Source of the DNA: Pseudohalioglobus sediminis
GTDB taxonomy: Bacteria > Pseudomonadota > Gammaproteobacteria > Pseudomonadales > Halieaceae
DNA length: 64,000 bases
Assembly (NCBI RefSeq): GCF_008370495.1
Contig: NZ_VTUX01000004.1
Location: forward strand, 310,001-374,000
Direction of reading: 5' to 3'
This document shows positions 36,044-46,020 of the stretch, piece by piece; the first letter of the stretch is position 1, and the number at the start of each line of letters is the position of its first letter. The position numbers and the translations under genes were made by a program. The notes under the pieces were generated by a model, which saw only the letters and a program-made list of their open reading frames with translations, was not told where the DNA came from and made no database searches.

Positions 36044-36472
36044 ATGAAAGCGACGGTAAAGTGGACAGACGGCGCCATGTTTGTAGGCGAATCCGGCAGT
36101 GGTCATGCGGTGGTGATGGATGGCTCGCCGGACCTGGGCGGACGTAATCTCGGCCCGCGCCCTATGGAGATGCTGTTAATCGGCACCGGGGGCTGTTCCA
36201 CGTACGATGTCATGGCCATGTTGCGGAAATCGCGGCAGCAGGTCGTCGATTGCCGGGTGGAAATCGATGCCGACCGGGCCGACGCGGTGCCCGCGGTGTT
36301 TACCCGAATCCACCTGCACTTCGTGGTGTCCGGCATCGGCCTGAAGGAGAGTCACGTCAAGCGTGCGGTGGAGTTGTCCGCGGAAAAGTACTGCAGCGCG
36401 TCGATAATGCTCGGTGCCGCCGGGGTGGAGATGAGCCACAGTTTTGAAATCCTCGAGTACCAGGCCGGCTAA
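36044..36472 (+). CDS. OsmC/Ohr-family protein (YhfA-like)
   Basis: A 142-residue OsmC-fold protein. The two redox cysteines are C51 (GTGGCSTYDV) and C117 (AEKYCSAS), as expected for thiol-dependent reduction of organic hydroperoxides. Its sequence and position divergent from crp fit the YhfA branch, whose physiological substrate is unclear. GGAAAG lies upstream of the ATG. No induction signal was recognised. Confidence 0.9.
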   Translation: MKATVKWTDGAMFVGESGSGHAVVMDGSPDLGGRNLGPRPMEMLLIGTGGCSTYDVMAMLRKSRQQVVDCRVEIDADRADAVPAVFTRIHLHFVVSGIGLKESHVKRAVELSAEKYCSASIMLGAAGVEMSHSFEILEYQAG

Positions 36473-36557
36473 CCTTTACCTGAGCGGGTGATTCCCGCTG
36501 CCCGGTTCTGGCCTGCGCCCGGCGTGATAGCGCCGCGTTGCCAACGCTAAATCGCCC

Positions 36558-36573
36558 GGCAGGTCATCCTGCC
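36558..36573. terminator. Hairpin between OsmC gene and sulfotransferase
   Basis: GGCAGG-tcat-CCTGCC (36558-36573) is a perfect 6-bp stem between convergent genes. The segment TCATCCTGCCC is repeated at 36564 and 36578, allowing an alternative longer stem with CCCGGG at 36586-36591. Confidence 0.45.
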
Positions 36574-36591
36574 CCGCTCATCCTGCCCGGG

Positions 36592-37356
36592 TCATTCAAC
36601 CGTAAAGCCCAGTGCCTCCACGGCCGCGATCGACTCCGGCGCAAATCGCGATCTTACATCGTGTTTACGGTAACGCTGCATGGAGCCGGGCTTGTGGACC
36701 AGTGCCAGGGCCCCTGTTATTTCGTCTTCACTGGCATCCGGCTGCAGGAACTGGCCCAGGCGCCTGACCTCGGTTTCGGGCTGGCAGCACAGGGCGTCGA
36801 AATCGACCAGCAGGAAGCGATCTCCCAGTAATTCACTCGCTGTCGCTATGGCGTGGTTGTTGGCTGCAATCCAGTAGGCCAGCAGGTCTTCGGGTGTGGG
36901 CGGGTCCTGGTGTTCAATCCCGAATCGCCAGCCCCAGTTCTTGATCTGGTTACGATTGCCGCTGAAAGCCATGTCCAGGCCGTGGCGCATGAAATGCACG
37001 TAGCGCATGCGCGGGAAATAGCGGGAAGTGTAGGGTAGCCAGTAGAAGGAACCGGGGATTTTCCAGCCCCACGAGCGATACCTTTGCTGGTCTTGCTCAA
37101 GGAAGTTTTCCTGCATGGTGTGTTCAAATTCAGCAAGACCTTTGAACACAATGGTTTCGCGTTCTGCCTCTGACTCGACCTCTTGCAACAGGCTGGCCAG
37201 CGGAGGAAAAGAAAAATTGTCCTTGGCGGTATTGAGCAAGGGACCAAGGTAAATGCCCAGGGCCTGCATGATCTCGGCGCCCACCCGGGTGCCGCTGCCG
37301 CCGACGCCACCCATGCACACCGGGTCTACCAGAAATCGGGCGCTGTCGTGCATCAT
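36592..37356 (-). CDS. Sulfotransferase family protein
   Basis: A cytoplasmic PAPS-type sulfotransferase of about 254 residues. I chose the ATG at 37356 (AAGAAG upstream) over the TTG at 37374. The 5'-phosphosulfate loop appears as GGVGGSGTRVG near the N-terminus, and the 3'-phosphate site as FMRHGLDMAFSGNRNQ, with a C-terminal HKPGSMQRYRKHD. The acceptor is unknown. It begins 30 bp downstream of coq7 on the same strand, an unusual neighbour, so it may be co-transcribed by read-through. Family assignment is by motifs. Confidence 0.75.
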   Translation of the reverse strand: MMHDSARFLVDPVCMGGVGGSGTRVGAEIMQALGIYLGPLLNTAKDNFSFPPLASLLQEVESEAERETIVFKGLAEFEHTMQENFLEQDQQRYRSWGWKIPGSFYWLPYTSRYFPRMRYVHFMRHGLDMAFSGNRNQIKNWGWRFGIEHQDPPTPEDLLAYWIAANNHAIATASELLGDRFLLVDFDALCCQPETEVRRLGQFLQPDASEDEITGALALVHKPGSMQRYRKHDVRSRFAPESIAAVEALGFTVE

Positions 37357-37386
37357 CGGCTTCTTGGTCGGCAATGGATCGGGAGA

Positions 37387-38031
37387 TCAGATGCGGTAAC
37401 TGGAACCGGTCATCACCCGGGACACCGCGCTCATGGCATCTTTCACCGGGCGCGGGAAGTCTTTGCCGCCGGCTTCCAGCGCGTTGCGGCCGTGCCGCTC
37501 CTCGTCCTCAAGCATTTGTTGCAGGATAAGCCGCGACTTGCGGTCATCCTCCGGCAATTGCTTGAGGTGGTCCTTGAGGTGGTTGCATACCCGCTCTTCC
37601 GTGGCGGCAACAAAGCCCAGGCTGACCTCGTCGCCGATGGCGCCGGCAATGGCGCCGAGTGCGAAAGACATGCCGTACCAGGCCGGGTTCAGTAAGCTGG
37701 GTCGGCTGTCGAGTTCACGCAGGCGTTCCTCACACCAGACCAGGTGGTCAATCTCCTCTTCTGCGGCTTCGCGCATTTCGTCGCGCACGGTAGGCAGGCG
37801 CGCGGTCAGGGCCTGGCCCTGGTACAGCGCCTGTGCGCAGACTTCGCCGGTGTGATTCACACGCATCAGCCCGGCGACATGTTTGCGCTCCTCTGCTGGC
37901 AGTTCGGCGTCGGTGTGGCCATCGGAGGGCGAGGGGCGCCCGGCGGAGTGCCCGCGGTTGGTGATGGTTCGCATCACCGCGTCCGCCTCGCTGATCAGGC
38001 GGTCTACCATGGTTAATCTGCGTTCACGCAT
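37387..38031 (-). CDS. coq7: 2-polyprenyl-3-methyl-6-methoxy-1,4-benzoquinol hydroxylase
   Basis: A 214-residue diiron hydroxylase that performs the last ring hydroxylation of ubiquinone. Iron ligands are in [36 protein letters not shown] and EDEERHG. The C-terminus (MTGSSYRI) matches the Pseudomonas enzyme. Two ATGs are possible (38031 and 38010); neither has a strong ribosome site. UbiF is the alternative in enterics. Confidence 0.95.
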   Translation of the reverse strand: MRERRLTMVDRLISEADAVMRTITNRGHSAGRPSPSDGHTDAELPAEERKHVAGLMRVNHTGEVCAQALYQGQALTARLPTVRDEMREAAEEEIDHLVWCEERLRELDSRPSLLNPAWYGMSFALGAIAGAIGDEVSLGFVAATEERVCNHLKDHLKQLPEDDRKSRLILQQMLEDEERHGRNALEAGGKDFPRPVKDAMSAVSRVMTGSSYRI

Positions 38032-38051
38032 TGACTTCGGTGCTCAGTAAC

Positions 38052-39341
38052 TCAGCCCTGACTATACCGCGCGATGGCCCGCCAGCCAATGTCGCGGCGC
38101 AGGGTCATGCCGTCCCAGTCGATCCTGTCTGCGGCCCGGTAGCAGGCCTGCTGGGCAGCGGCGATATCTTCCCCCAATGCGGTGACGCACAAGACCCGGC
38201 CACCACTGGTCACAACTGCATCACCGTCGCGGGCGGTGCCGGCGTGGAAAACCTTGATGCCCTCATCCTGCGCGGCATCCAGCCCGTGGATCACAGTGCC
38301 TTTGGCATAGCTTCCGGGGTAACCCCCGGCGGCCAGTACCACGCCGATGGCACAGCGTGGGTCCCAGTCTGCCTGGGCAGTGTCCAGTTTTCCGTCCAGC
38401 GCCGCGTCGCACAAGGTGACCAGGTCGGACTGCAGGCGTACCATGATCGGCTGGGTTTCCGGGTCACCAAAACGGCAGTTGTATTCGATAACCCTGGGCT
38501 CACCTTCTGGTGAAATCATCAGTCCTGCGTACAGGAACCCGGTGTAGTCGTTGCCTTCTGCGGCCATGCCGCGAACCGTTGGTGTGATCACCTGGTCCAT
38601 GATGCGCTGGTAGACGTTTTCGTCGACCACCGGCGCGGGTGAGTAGGCGCCCATGCCGCCGGTGTTGGGTCCGGTATCGCCCTCACCGATGCGCTTGTGA
38701 TCCTGGCTGGTCGCCATCGGCAGGACGTTGGTGCCGTCCACCATCACGATGAAGCTGGCTTCTTCACCTTCCAGAAACTCTTCGATCACTACCCTGCACC
38801 CGGCTTCACCGAAAGCATTGCCGGAAAGCATGTCGGTGACGGCGGCCTCGGCCTGCTCCAGCGTTTCGGCCACGATGACGCCCTTGCCCGCCGCCAGTCC
38901 ATCGGCCTTGACCACGATGGGGGCGCCTTGCTCCCGCAGGTAGGCGAGGGCGGCATCCAGGTCGGTGAAGTTGGCGTAGGCACCGGTGGGGATATCATGG
39001 CGGGCAAGGAAATCCTTGGTGAAAGCCTTCGACCCTTCCAGCTGTGCCGCGCCCCGGCTGGGGCCGAAGCAACGCAGGCTGCGTTCGCTGAAGTAATCGA
39101 CGATGCCTTCCACCAGCGGCGCTTCCGGCCCGACAATGGTGAGCCCGACTGCGTTGTTGGCGGCAAAGTCAGCAAGGCCCGTGAAGTCCATCACGTCGAT
39201 GGCGACGTTTTCCAGTCCAGGCTCCATCGCCGTGCCGGCGTTGCCCGGTGCGACATAGACGGTGTCTACGCCTGCCGACTGTGCAGCCTTCCACGCCAGT
39301 GCGTGCTCGCGTCCGCCGCCGCCAATAATCAATACATTCAT
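38052..39341 (-). CDS. purD: Phosphoribosylamine-glycine ligase
   Basis: A 429-residue ATP-grasp enzyme, second step of purine synthesis. N-terminus MNVLIIGGGGREHALAWK is canonical; the ATP-grasp core shows PIVVKADGLAAGKGVIVAE and EEFLEGEEASF, with FGDPETQ near the active site. It lies 80 bp downstream of purH on the same strand, as in E. coli purHD. Confidence 0.97.
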   Translation of the reverse strand: MNVLIIGGGGREHALAWKAAQSAGVDTVYVAPGNAGTAMEPGLENVAIDVMDFTGLADFAANNAVGLTIVGPEAPLVEGIVDYFSERSLRCFGPSRGAAQLEGSKAFTKDFLARHDIPTGAYANFTDLDAALAYLREQGAPIVVKADGLAAGKGVIVAETLEQAEAAVTDMLSGNAFGEAGCRVVIEEFLEGEEASFIVMVDGTNVLPMATSQDHKRIGEGDTGPNTGGMGAYSPAPVVDENVYQRIMDQVITPTVRGMAAEGNDYTGFLYAGLMISPEGEPRVIEYNCRFGDPETQPIMVRLQSDLVTLCDAALDGKLDTAQADWDPRCAIGVVLAAGGYPGSYAKGTVIHGLDAAQDEGIKVFHAGTARDGDAVVTSGGRVLCVTALGEDIAAAQQACYRAADRIDWDGMTLRRDIGWRAIARYSQG

Positions 39342-39421
39342 GCTTTAGGGCTTCCTCGTAATGTCGTGACCGCTCCTGCACGGATGCGGTTCCAGAGAAG
39401 GCGCCGGGAGAGCGCTGCTGC

Positions 39422-40990
39422 TTAGTGCCGGAAGTGGCGCATTCCCGTGAACACCATGGCCATACCATGCTCGTCCGCCGCGGCGATGACTTCCTCGTCG
39501 CGAATCGAGCCTCCCGGCTGGATCACGGCAGCGATGCCGCGCTCCCCCGCGCTGTCGATGCCGTCGCGGAAGGGGAAGAAGGCATCGGATGCCATCACCG
39601 AGCCTTTTACCTCCAGTCCGGCGTGTTCTGCCTTGATGGCAGCGATGCGTGCCGAATTCACGCGGCTCATCTGGCCCGCACCGACACCCACCGTCTGGCC
39701 ATTGCTGGCATAAATGATGGCGTTGGACTTGACGAACTTGGCTACTTTCCAGGCAAACAGCAGGTCCTGCAATTGCTGCTCGCTGGGCTGCACCCTGGTG
39801 ACGACCTCAAGATCGGCTGCGGTAATCATGCCCAGGTCGCGATCCTGCACCAGCAACCCGCCATTCACCCGCTTGTAGTCCAGTGCCGCAGACGGTGCCG
39901 ACCATTGACCACACGCCAGCAGGCGCACGTTTTTCTTGCCGGACACGGCCTCGATGGCCTCGGCAGATACACTGGGTGCAATGATGACCTCGACGAATTG
40001 GCGCTCGCATATTGCAGCGGCGGTGGCGCCATCAAGCTCGCGATTGAAGGCGATGATGCCGCCGAACGCGGATTCCGAATCGGTGGCGAAAGCCAGGTCG
40101 TAGGCCTTGCCGATGTCGCTGGCAACGGCCACGCCGCAGGGATTGGCGTGCTTGACGATGACACATGCCGGCTGCTCGAAGTTCTTGACGCACTCCAGCG
40201 CGGCGTCGGTGTCCGCCACGTTGTTGTAGGAGAGTTCCTTGCCCTGGATCTGTTTTGCGGTGGCGATGCCCGCCTCGGCAGGATTTGCCTCTACATAGAA
40301 GGCGGCTTTCTGGTGCGGGTTTTCGCCGTAGCGCATTTCCTGCACCTTGTGGAACTGCGTGTTGAAGGTGCGCGAGAAACTGGCGGAGCCGCCGGGGACC
40401 AGCTTGCCAAAGTGGTTGGCGATGGCGCCATCATAGGCCGCAGTGTGTTCGTAGGCCTTGATGGCCAGGTCGAAGCGTGTGTCCAGGCTGGTGGCACCGT
40501 CGTTGGCCTGCATTTCGTCGATAATGCTGTCGTAATCCGCCGCATTGACCACAATGTTGACGAAGCGGTGGTTCTTGGCCGCTGCACGCACCATGGTGGG
40601 GCCGCCGATGTCGATATTCTCCACTGCATCTTCCAGAGAGCAATCCTCCCTGGCCACGGTTGCCTCGAAGGGATACAGGTTGACTACTACCATGTCGATG
40701 GCGTCGATGCCGTGCTCGGCCATCACCGCGTCGTCCTGGCCACGGCGAGCAAGAATGCCGCCATGCACCTTTGGATGCAGTGTCTTGACACGCCCATCCA
40801 TCATCTCGGGGAAGCCGGTATATTCGGACACCTCGGTGACCTCCAGTCCGTTCTCCTGCAGCAGGCGATAGGTGCCGCCGGTGGACAGCAGCTCCACACC
40901 GAGTTCGCGCAGTTTGCTGGCGAAATCGACGATACCTGATTTATCGGAAACGCTAATCAGCGCGCGGGAGATTTTTACGGGTTCGTTCAT
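39422..40990 (-). CDS. purH: Bifunctional AICAR transformylase/IMP cyclohydrolase
   Basis: A 522-residue enzyme for the last two steps to IMP. I chose the ATG at 40990 ([19 protein letters not shown]), four bases after the fis stop; the longer frame starts at a TTG inside fis. The N-terminal cyclohydrolase domain has the phosphate loop STGGTYRLL and the C-terminal transformylase domain has [10 protein letters not shown] and the QMSRVNSAR block. Likely co-transcribed with dusB and fis. Confidence 0.97.
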   Translation of the reverse strand: MNEPVKISRALISVSDKSGIVDFASKLRELGVELLSTGGTYRLLQENGLEVTEVSEYTGFPEMMDGRVKTLHPKVHGGILARRGQDDAVMAEHGIDAIDMVVVNLYPFEATVAREDCSLEDAVENIDIGGPTMVRAAAKNHRFVNIVVNAADYDSIIDEMQANDGATSLDTRFDLAIKAYEHTAAYDGAIANHFGKLVPGGSASFSRTFNTQFHKVQEMRYGENPHQKAAFYVEANPAEAGIATAKQIQGKELSYNNVADTDAALECVKNFEQPACVIVKHANPCGVAVASDIGKAYDLAFATDSESAFGGIIAFNRELDGATAAAICERQFVEVIIAPSVSAEAIEAVSGKKNVRLLACGQWSAPSAALDYKRVNGGLLVQDRDLGMITAADLEVVTRVQPSEQQLQDLLFAWKVAKFVKSNAIIYASNGQTVGVGAGQMSRVNSARIAAIKAEHAGLEVKGSVMASDAFFPFRDGIDSAGERGIAAVIQPGGSIRDEEVIAAADEHGMAMVFTGMRHFRH

Positions 40991-40994
40991 GTTC

Positions 40995-41315
40995 TCAGCC
41001 TTTCTTGCCAATCAGGTTGTACTGCTTGAGCTTCTTGCGCAGGGTGCCCCGGTTGAGGCCAAGCATGACGGAAGCCTTGGTCTGGTTGTGGCGCGTGTAC
41101 GCCATGATTTCCTCAAGCAGGGGTGCCTCTATTTCTGCCAGCACCATCTGGTATACGTCGGTGGACATCTGGCCATCCAGTTCGTCGAGGTATTTGCGCA
41201 CGCTTGCCGTGACGGCATCGCGCAGGCTGGAGCCCTGGTGGGATTGGGCCTGTTGTTCATCGTTGGCGGCGGTATCGCCGTCCACTGCTGCGTGTAGGGG
41301 TTCAGCCCTGGTCAT
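40995..41315 (-). CDS. fis: Nucleoid-associated regulator Fis
   Basis: A 106-residue DNA-binding protein. The C-terminal half ([35 protein letters not shown], read in parts) is the conserved Fis helix-turn-helix. The N-terminal 35 residues are variable and acidic. Its start overlaps the dusB stop by four bases (ATGA), and purH begins four bases downstream. dusB-fis is the usual pair; fis-purH is the Pseudomonas-type continuation. Confidence 0.97.
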   Translation of the reverse strand: MTRAEPLHAAVDGDTAANDEQQAQSHQGSSLRDAVTASVRKYLDELDGQMSTDVYQMVLAEIEAPLLEEIMAYTRHNQTKASVMLGLNRGTLRKKLKQYNLIGKKG

Positions 41316-42307
41316 GCTGCGAGTTCCTCATTGGTTGCAAGTGAAAAAAGCTGTTCGATATGTTGCAGCTGCTGTGTCGCGGACTCCAGCCGGTTGAAGG
41401 TGCTGCGCGAAGCGGCGTAGTCGGCCAGTCCCTGCAGGTACCAGGCGACGTGCTTGCGGGCGATGCGTACACCCATGAATTCACCGTAGAACTCATGCAG
41501 TGCCCGCACATGGCGGTGCAGTATCGCCAGCTGCTCGCTGGTGTTGGGCGTCTGGAAGGATTCGCCGGCCAGGTGCGCGGCGATTTCCCCGCACAGCCAG
41601 GGGCGACCCTGGGCGGCGCGACCCACCATGACGCCGGCTGCGCCGGTGCAGGCGATAACCTGGGCTGCCTTGGTTGCGCATGTAATATCGCCATTGGCGT
41701 AAACCGGGAAGTCGGTAGCCTCGACGATGCGGGCAATGGTGTCGTACTCCGCCTCGCCGTTGAACTTGTCAGCGCGGGTGCGGCCGTGCACTGCCAGTGC
41801 CGCCACGCCAGCGTCTTCGGCAATGCGGGCTATGGCAACGCCGTTGCGGTGCGCCGGATCTGCGCCGGTGCGTATTTTCAGGGTGACGGGCACCGTCACC
41901 GCTGCTACCACGGCATGCAGGATGTCGCGTACCAGCGCCTCGTCGGCCAGCAGCGCCGACCCGGCTGCCTTCTTGCAGACCTTCTTGGCCGGGCAGCCCA
42001 TGTTGATATCGATAATCTGCGCACCCTGGTCCACGTTGTAACGGGCAGCTGCGGCCAGTTCGGCGGGTTCACTACCGGCGATCTGCACCGAGCGCGGTTC
42101 CACCTCGGCGTCATGCACGCTGCGCCATGCGGTCTTGCGTGAGTTGCGCAAACGGGGGTTGCTGCTGATCATTTCCGACACCACGAGGCCGGCTCCCATC
42201 TGCGCGCACAGGCGCCGGAATGGCAGGTCGGTCACGCCCGCCATAGGTGCGAGTGCAACGGGGTTGGCCAGCTTGTAGGGTCCAATCTGTGGCATAGCTT
42301 GCGGCAT
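41312..42307 (-). CDS. dusB: tRNA-dihydrouridine synthase B
   Basis: A 331-residue flavoenzyme that reduces uridine at D-loop positions of tRNA. Motifs: [27 protein letters not shown] (catalytic Cys in the MGCP-KVCKK block), VTLKIRTG and VHGRTR, with [11 protein letters not shown] near the FMN site. A second ATG four codons in is possible. In relatives a small zinc-ribbon DUF3426 gene lies between prmA and dusB; here there is only a 232-bp gap (42308-42539) with no recognisable gene. Confidence 0.96.
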   Translation of the reverse strand: MPQAMPQIGPYKLANPVALAPMAGVTDLPFRRLCAQMGAGLVVSEMISSNPRLRNSRKTAWRSVHDAEVEPRSVQIAGSEPAELAAAARYNVDQGAQIIDINMGCPAKKVCKKAAGSALLADEALVRDILHAVVAAVTVPVTLKIRTGADPAHRNGVAIARIAEDAGVAALAVHGRTRADKFNGEAEYDTIARIVEATDFPVYANGDITCATKAAQVIACTGAAGVMVGRAAQGRPWLCGEIAAHLAGESFQTPNTSEQLAILHRHVRALHEFYGEFMGVRIARKHVAWYLQGLADYAASRSTFNRLESATQQLQHIEQLFSLATNEELAA

Positions 42308-42539
42308 CGAAGGGGTGGTGCAAAAAAGAGGCAGTAGTCTACTCGCAAGCCTGCTGGCGGGGAAGAATTACTGGATAAAAAACCGCCAGTTTGTGCGCCC
42401 GGTCAAGAATTCGGGCGTGTTTACCGGTCCCGGGCGTAAACTGTGCAGGGCCCGCCCCGGCGGCCTGTCTGCGACGCGGGGTGCTGCAGCGGTTGAAGGC
42501 GGATCTTCTTGCGGCCGGTGAGGGCCGGTGGGCGCTCGA

Positions 42540-43430
42540 TCAGGGCCTGTTTGTGCCCGCGAGGCAAACCCAGCCCTCGTGCTCCCCGACAGCGGTGAGT
42601 TCGATGTCACTGGCATAGTGCTCAATCATCTCCGCTGCCTGGGTGGCCAGCAGCCCGGAGATCATCAGCGTGCCGCCCGGTTTGAGAAAGCCGAGCAGGG
42701 TACCGGACAGCTGCATCAGCGGGCCAGCGAGAATGTTGGCGATCACCACTTCTGCCTGGTGCTGCCAGGCATTGCTGTCATATTGGCCGGGCAGGGCCAC
42801 GGGAAATATAGCGGGATCGACGCTGTTGCGGCCGGCATTGTCGCGGCTGGCAAGCAGCGCCTGCGGATCGTTGTCTACCCCCAGTGCCCTTGTTGCTCCC
42901 AGCTTGATTGCGGCGACTGCGAGGATGCCGGACCCGCATCCGTAATCGACCACGGTGCTTCCCGCCAGGTCCATCGCATCCAGCTGTGCCAGGCACAGGG
43001 CCGTGGTGGGATGCGTGCCGGTGCCGAAAGCCAGCCCTGGATCGAGCAGCAGGTTAACGGCCTCCGCCTCCGGGGGTTCCAGCCAGCTGGGACAGACCCA
43101 CAGCCGGTTACCGAAACGCATGGGCTGGTAGTGCTGCATCCACTCGCGCTCCCAGTCCTTGTCCTCGAGGATCTCCACGCGCTGGTTACAGCGAGCGAGC
43201 GTCTCCGCCGGGAAGTGCTGCAGCACCGCCTGCATGTTGGTGTCCGCCGGGTACAGGCCGGTCAGCCTGATCTGGCCCCAGAGTGGCGTTTCCCCCACCG
43301 CGGGCTCCAGTACGGGCTGGTCGGCGTTGTCTTCCATGGTGACAGCAACCGAGCCGCTGTCGAGAAGGAGCTGTTCCAGTGCCTCGGCGTGCTCCGGCGT
43401 GGTGTCCAGGCGCAGTTGCAGCCAGCTCAC
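42540..43430 (-). CDS. prmA: Ribosomal protein L11 methyltransferase
   Basis: A 296-residue enzyme that trimethylates ribosomal protein L11. It starts with GTG (MSWLQLRLDTTPEHAE). The substrate-binding N-domain is followed by the SAM domain: DPGLAFGTGTHPTT, VVDYGCGSGILAVAA and a catalytic-loop ANILAGPL. Placement between accC and dusB is typical. Confidence 0.96.
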   Translation of the reverse strand: MSWLQLRLDTTPEHAEALEQLLLDSGSVAVTMEDNADQPVLEPAVGETPLWGQIRLTGLYPADTNMQAVLQHFPAETLARCNQRVEILEDKDWEREWMQHYQPMRFGNRLWVCPSWLEPPEAEAVNLLLDPGLAFGTGTHPTTALCLAQLDAMDLAGSTVVDYGCGSGILAVAAIKLGATRALGVDNDPQALLASRDNAGRNSVDPAIFPVALPGQYDSNAWQHQAEVVIANILAGPLMQLSGTLLGFLKPGGTLMISGLLATQAAEMIEHYASDIELTAVGEHEGWVCLAGTNRP

Positions 43431-43512
43431 AGCGGCCGCGTGCAGCTCAGGCGACTGCTGCTTTCCGGGCGCCCGTAGGCTTTGCCTGATGCGTTTTCAG
43501 CCTGGATCACGC

Positions 43513-44859
43513 TCAATCTTCAAGCTTGCTTTCGAGGTAGTGAATGCTTACGCCGCCGGCCTGGAAGGCGCGGTCGCGGGTCAGGTCCCGGTGCAGCGGC
43601 ACATTGGTGCGAATGCCCTCGATCACCAGTTCGTCCAGGGCCTGGCGCATACGCGCGAGGGCGACGTCGCGATTCTCGCCAAAAGTGATGATCTTGGCGA
43701 TAAGTGAGTCGTAAAAAGGCGGCACCGTATAGCCGTCATACAAGTGGGAGTCGCAGCGTACACCCAGCCCGCCCGGAGCGTGGAAGGTGGTAACCTTGCC
43801 GGGCGAAGGCAGGAAATTCTGCGGATCCTCGGCGTTGATGCGGCACTCGAAAGAGTGGCCGTGAAAACGCACGTCTTCCTGCTTTATTGAGAGCGGCATG
43901 CCGGCGGCGATACGCAACTGCTCCTTGACGATGTCGAAACTGGTGATCATCTCGGTCACGGGGTGCTCTACCTGCACGCGGGTGTTCATCTCGATAAAGT
44001 AAAAGCCGCCATCTTCGTACAGGAATTCGAAGGTGCCCGCGCCGCGGTAGCCGATCTCGATGCAGGCATTGACGCAGGCCTCGGCCACCTGTTCGCGCAT
44101 ATTGTCGGGAATGCCGGGGGCGGGCGCTTCTTCCAGCACCTTCTGGTGCCGGCGCTGCAGTGAACAGTCACGGTCGCCGAGGTGAACCGCGTTGCCCTGG
44201 CCATCGGCCAGCACCTGAATCTCCACGTGGCGGGGCTTCTGCAGGAATTTTTCCAGGTACACCACATCAGAACCGAAGGCGGCTGCGGCCTCGGACTTGG
44301 TGACCTCGATGGAGCTGATCAATACTTCTTCGTTGTGTACCACCCGCATACCGCGGCCACCACCGCCGGCGGCGGCCTTGACGATGACCGGGTAGCCAAC
44401 ACGTTGCGCGATTTCCCGGGTGCGGTCGTGATCGTCAGTCAGCGGTCCGTCGGAGCCCGGAACCGTCGGTACCCCCGCCATCTTCATGGCTTCGATGGCG
44501 GAAACCTTGTCACCCATAAGGCGGATGGTCTCGGCTGTGGGGCCGATAAATGTGAAGCCGCTCTTTTCAACCTGGTCGGCGAAATCGGCGTTTTCTGCCA
44601 GGAAACCATAGCCGGGGTGTATCGCGTTGGCGTTGGTCACCTCCGCGGCCGAAATAATGGCGGGGACGTTCAGGTAGCTCTCCGCGGACGATGGCGGGCC
44701 GATACAGACGGATTCATCGGCCAGGCGCACATGCATCAGTTCCGCATCCGCAGACGAGTGCACCGCCACCGTCTTGATATCCAGTTCCTTGCAGGCCCGG
44801 AGAATGCGCAGCGCGATCTCACCGCGATTGGCGATGAGTACTTTGTCGAGAATGGGCAT
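43513..44859 (-). CDS. accC: Acetyl-CoA carboxylase biotin carboxylase subunit
   Basis: A 448-residue ATP-grasp enzyme that carboxylates biotin on AccB, first step of fatty acid synthesis. Motifs: [45 protein letters not shown] (ATP loop), [13 protein letters not shown], and [14 protein letters not shown] (catalytic region). It follows accB by 20 bp. Confidence 0.98.
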   Translation of the reverse strand: MPILDKVLIANRGEIALRILRACKELDIKTVAVHSSADAELMHVRLADESVCIGPPSSAESYLNVPAIISAAEVTNANAIHPGYGFLAENADFADQVEKSGFTFIGPTAETIRLMGDKVSAIEAMKMAGVPTVPGSDGPLTDDHDRTREIAQRVGYPVIVKAAAGGGGRGMRVVHNEEVLISSIEVTKSEAAAAFGSDVVYLEKFLQKPRHVEIQVLADGQGNAVHLGDRDCSLQRRHQKVLEEAPAPGIPDNMREQVAEACVNACIEIGYRGAGTFEFLYEDGGFYFIEMNTRVQVEHPVTEMITSFDIVKEQLRIAAGMPLSIKQEDVRFHGHSFECRINAEDPQNFLPSPGKVTTFHAPGGLGVRCDSHLYDGYTVPPFYDSLIAKIITFGENRDVALARMRQALDELVIEGIRTNVPLHRDLTRDRAFQAGGVSIHYLESKLED

Positions 44860-44879
44860 AGCTGGTTCCTCGGCGCGCC

Positions 44880-45347
44880 TTATACGATTGATATCAGCGG
44901 CTGGTCAAATTCAACAGGCTCACCGTTCTCTACCAGGATGGCCTCGATGGTGCCGGACTTGTCTGCCTCGATCTGGTTCATCATCTTCATCGCTTCGACA
45001 ATGCAGATGACATCGCCCACCTTGACGGTCTGGCCCACTTCAGCAAAGGCGGGGGAGGTGGGTGAGGGGGCACGGTAGAAGGTGCCCACCATGGGCGACT
45101 TGATCGTGTGACCCTGCACCGCGGGCGCCGCTTCCGCGGGGGCGGCGGGTTCTGCTGCAGGTGCCGGGGCTGCGGCCACCGGTGCGGGTGCCGGAGCGGC
45201 GTAAACAGGGGCCTGCGCGGCGGCGAACAGGTTCTGGCCGCTGTTGCGGCTGATGCGCACGGACTCCTCGCCTTCCTTGATCTCGATTTCATCGATGTTG
45301 GATTCTTCCAGCAGTTCGATGAGCTTTTTTACCTTGCGAATGTCCAT
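44880..45347 (-). CDS. accB: Biotin carboxyl carrier protein
   Basis: A 155-residue carrier. I chose the ATG at 45347 ([16 protein letters not shown]), with GGGAG upstream; the longer frame has no family support. An Ala/Pro linker (about 55-85) leads to the biotinyl domain; K121 in EAMKMMN is the biotinylation site. It lies between aroQ and accC. Confidence 0.97.
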   Translation of the reverse strand: MDIRKVKKLIELLEESNIDEIEIKEGEESVRISRNSGQNLFAAAQAPVYAAPAPAPVAAAPAPAAEPAAPAEAAPAVQGHTIKSPMVGTFYRAPSPTSPAFAEVGQTVKVGDVICIVEAMKMMNQIEADKSGTIEAILVENGEPVEFDQPLISIV

Positions 45348-45366
45348 GTCGTTGTCTCCCGTCTGA

Positions 45367-45813
45367 TTATTCGGTTTGTTCGAGGTGGCGCAAGGCGGCC
45401 TGCAATCCCAGTTCATAGCCTTGCGGTCCAAGTCCGCAAATCACACCCAGTGCGATATCGGAAAAGTAGGAATGCTGGCGAAACGCTTCTCGCGCATGCA
45501 CGTTGGAAAGATGGATTTCAATAAAGGGTATCTGTACCGCCGCGAGAGCATCGCGCAGGGCGACGCTGGTATGGGTGAAGGCAGCGGGATTGATGAGGAT
45601 AAAATTTACCCCCTCGTGGCGGGCATCCTGTACCCGCTCGACCAGTTCGTACTCGGCATTGCTTTGCACGTGCAGCAGGTGATGGCCCCGGTCTCGCGCC
45701 TGTTGCTCGAGCTGCTGGTTGATGTCAGTGAGGGTGGCGTGCCCATAGATGTCCGGTTCGCGTTCTCCCAACAGGTTCAGGTTGGGGCCGTGCAGCACGA
45801 GAATGGTCGCCAT
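45367..45813 (-). CDS. aroQ: 3-dehydroquinate dehydratase, type II
   Basis: A 148-residue shikimate-pathway enzyme. I chose the ATG at 45813 ([16 protein letters not shown]), with GGAG upstream. Active-site motifs: [16 protein letters not shown] (Arg/Tyr), [29 protein letters not shown] and [18 protein letters not shown]. It leads the aroQ-accB-accC run. Confidence 0.97.
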   Translation of the reverse strand: MATILVLHGPNLNLLGEREPDIYGHATLTDINQQLEQQARDRGHHLLHVQSNAEYELVERVQDARHEGVNFILINPAAFTHTSVALRDALAAVQIPFIEIHLSNVHAREAFRQHSYFSDIALGVICGLGPQGYELGLQAALRHLEQTE

Positions 45814-46020
45814 GTCGAGTTGCTCCAGAAGGGCAGGCACAGTTTGACAAAGTGTGGCCCAATTATGGTGCACTGTCTATGGTAAATGGTAATTTTTCGA
45901 ATTTTGACGACAGTTCGCCGCTTTATTCCAGAAGTTAGCCAGTTTTATCCATTTGTCGGTATCTACGGGAGAGTACAGTGGCGTATCGAAGAAGATGCCA
46001 AATAAAACGCTTATTTGTCG

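Noticed and set aside
39425-40939. 504-codon plus-strand frame over purH
   Set aside because: Antisense to purH, which is certain.
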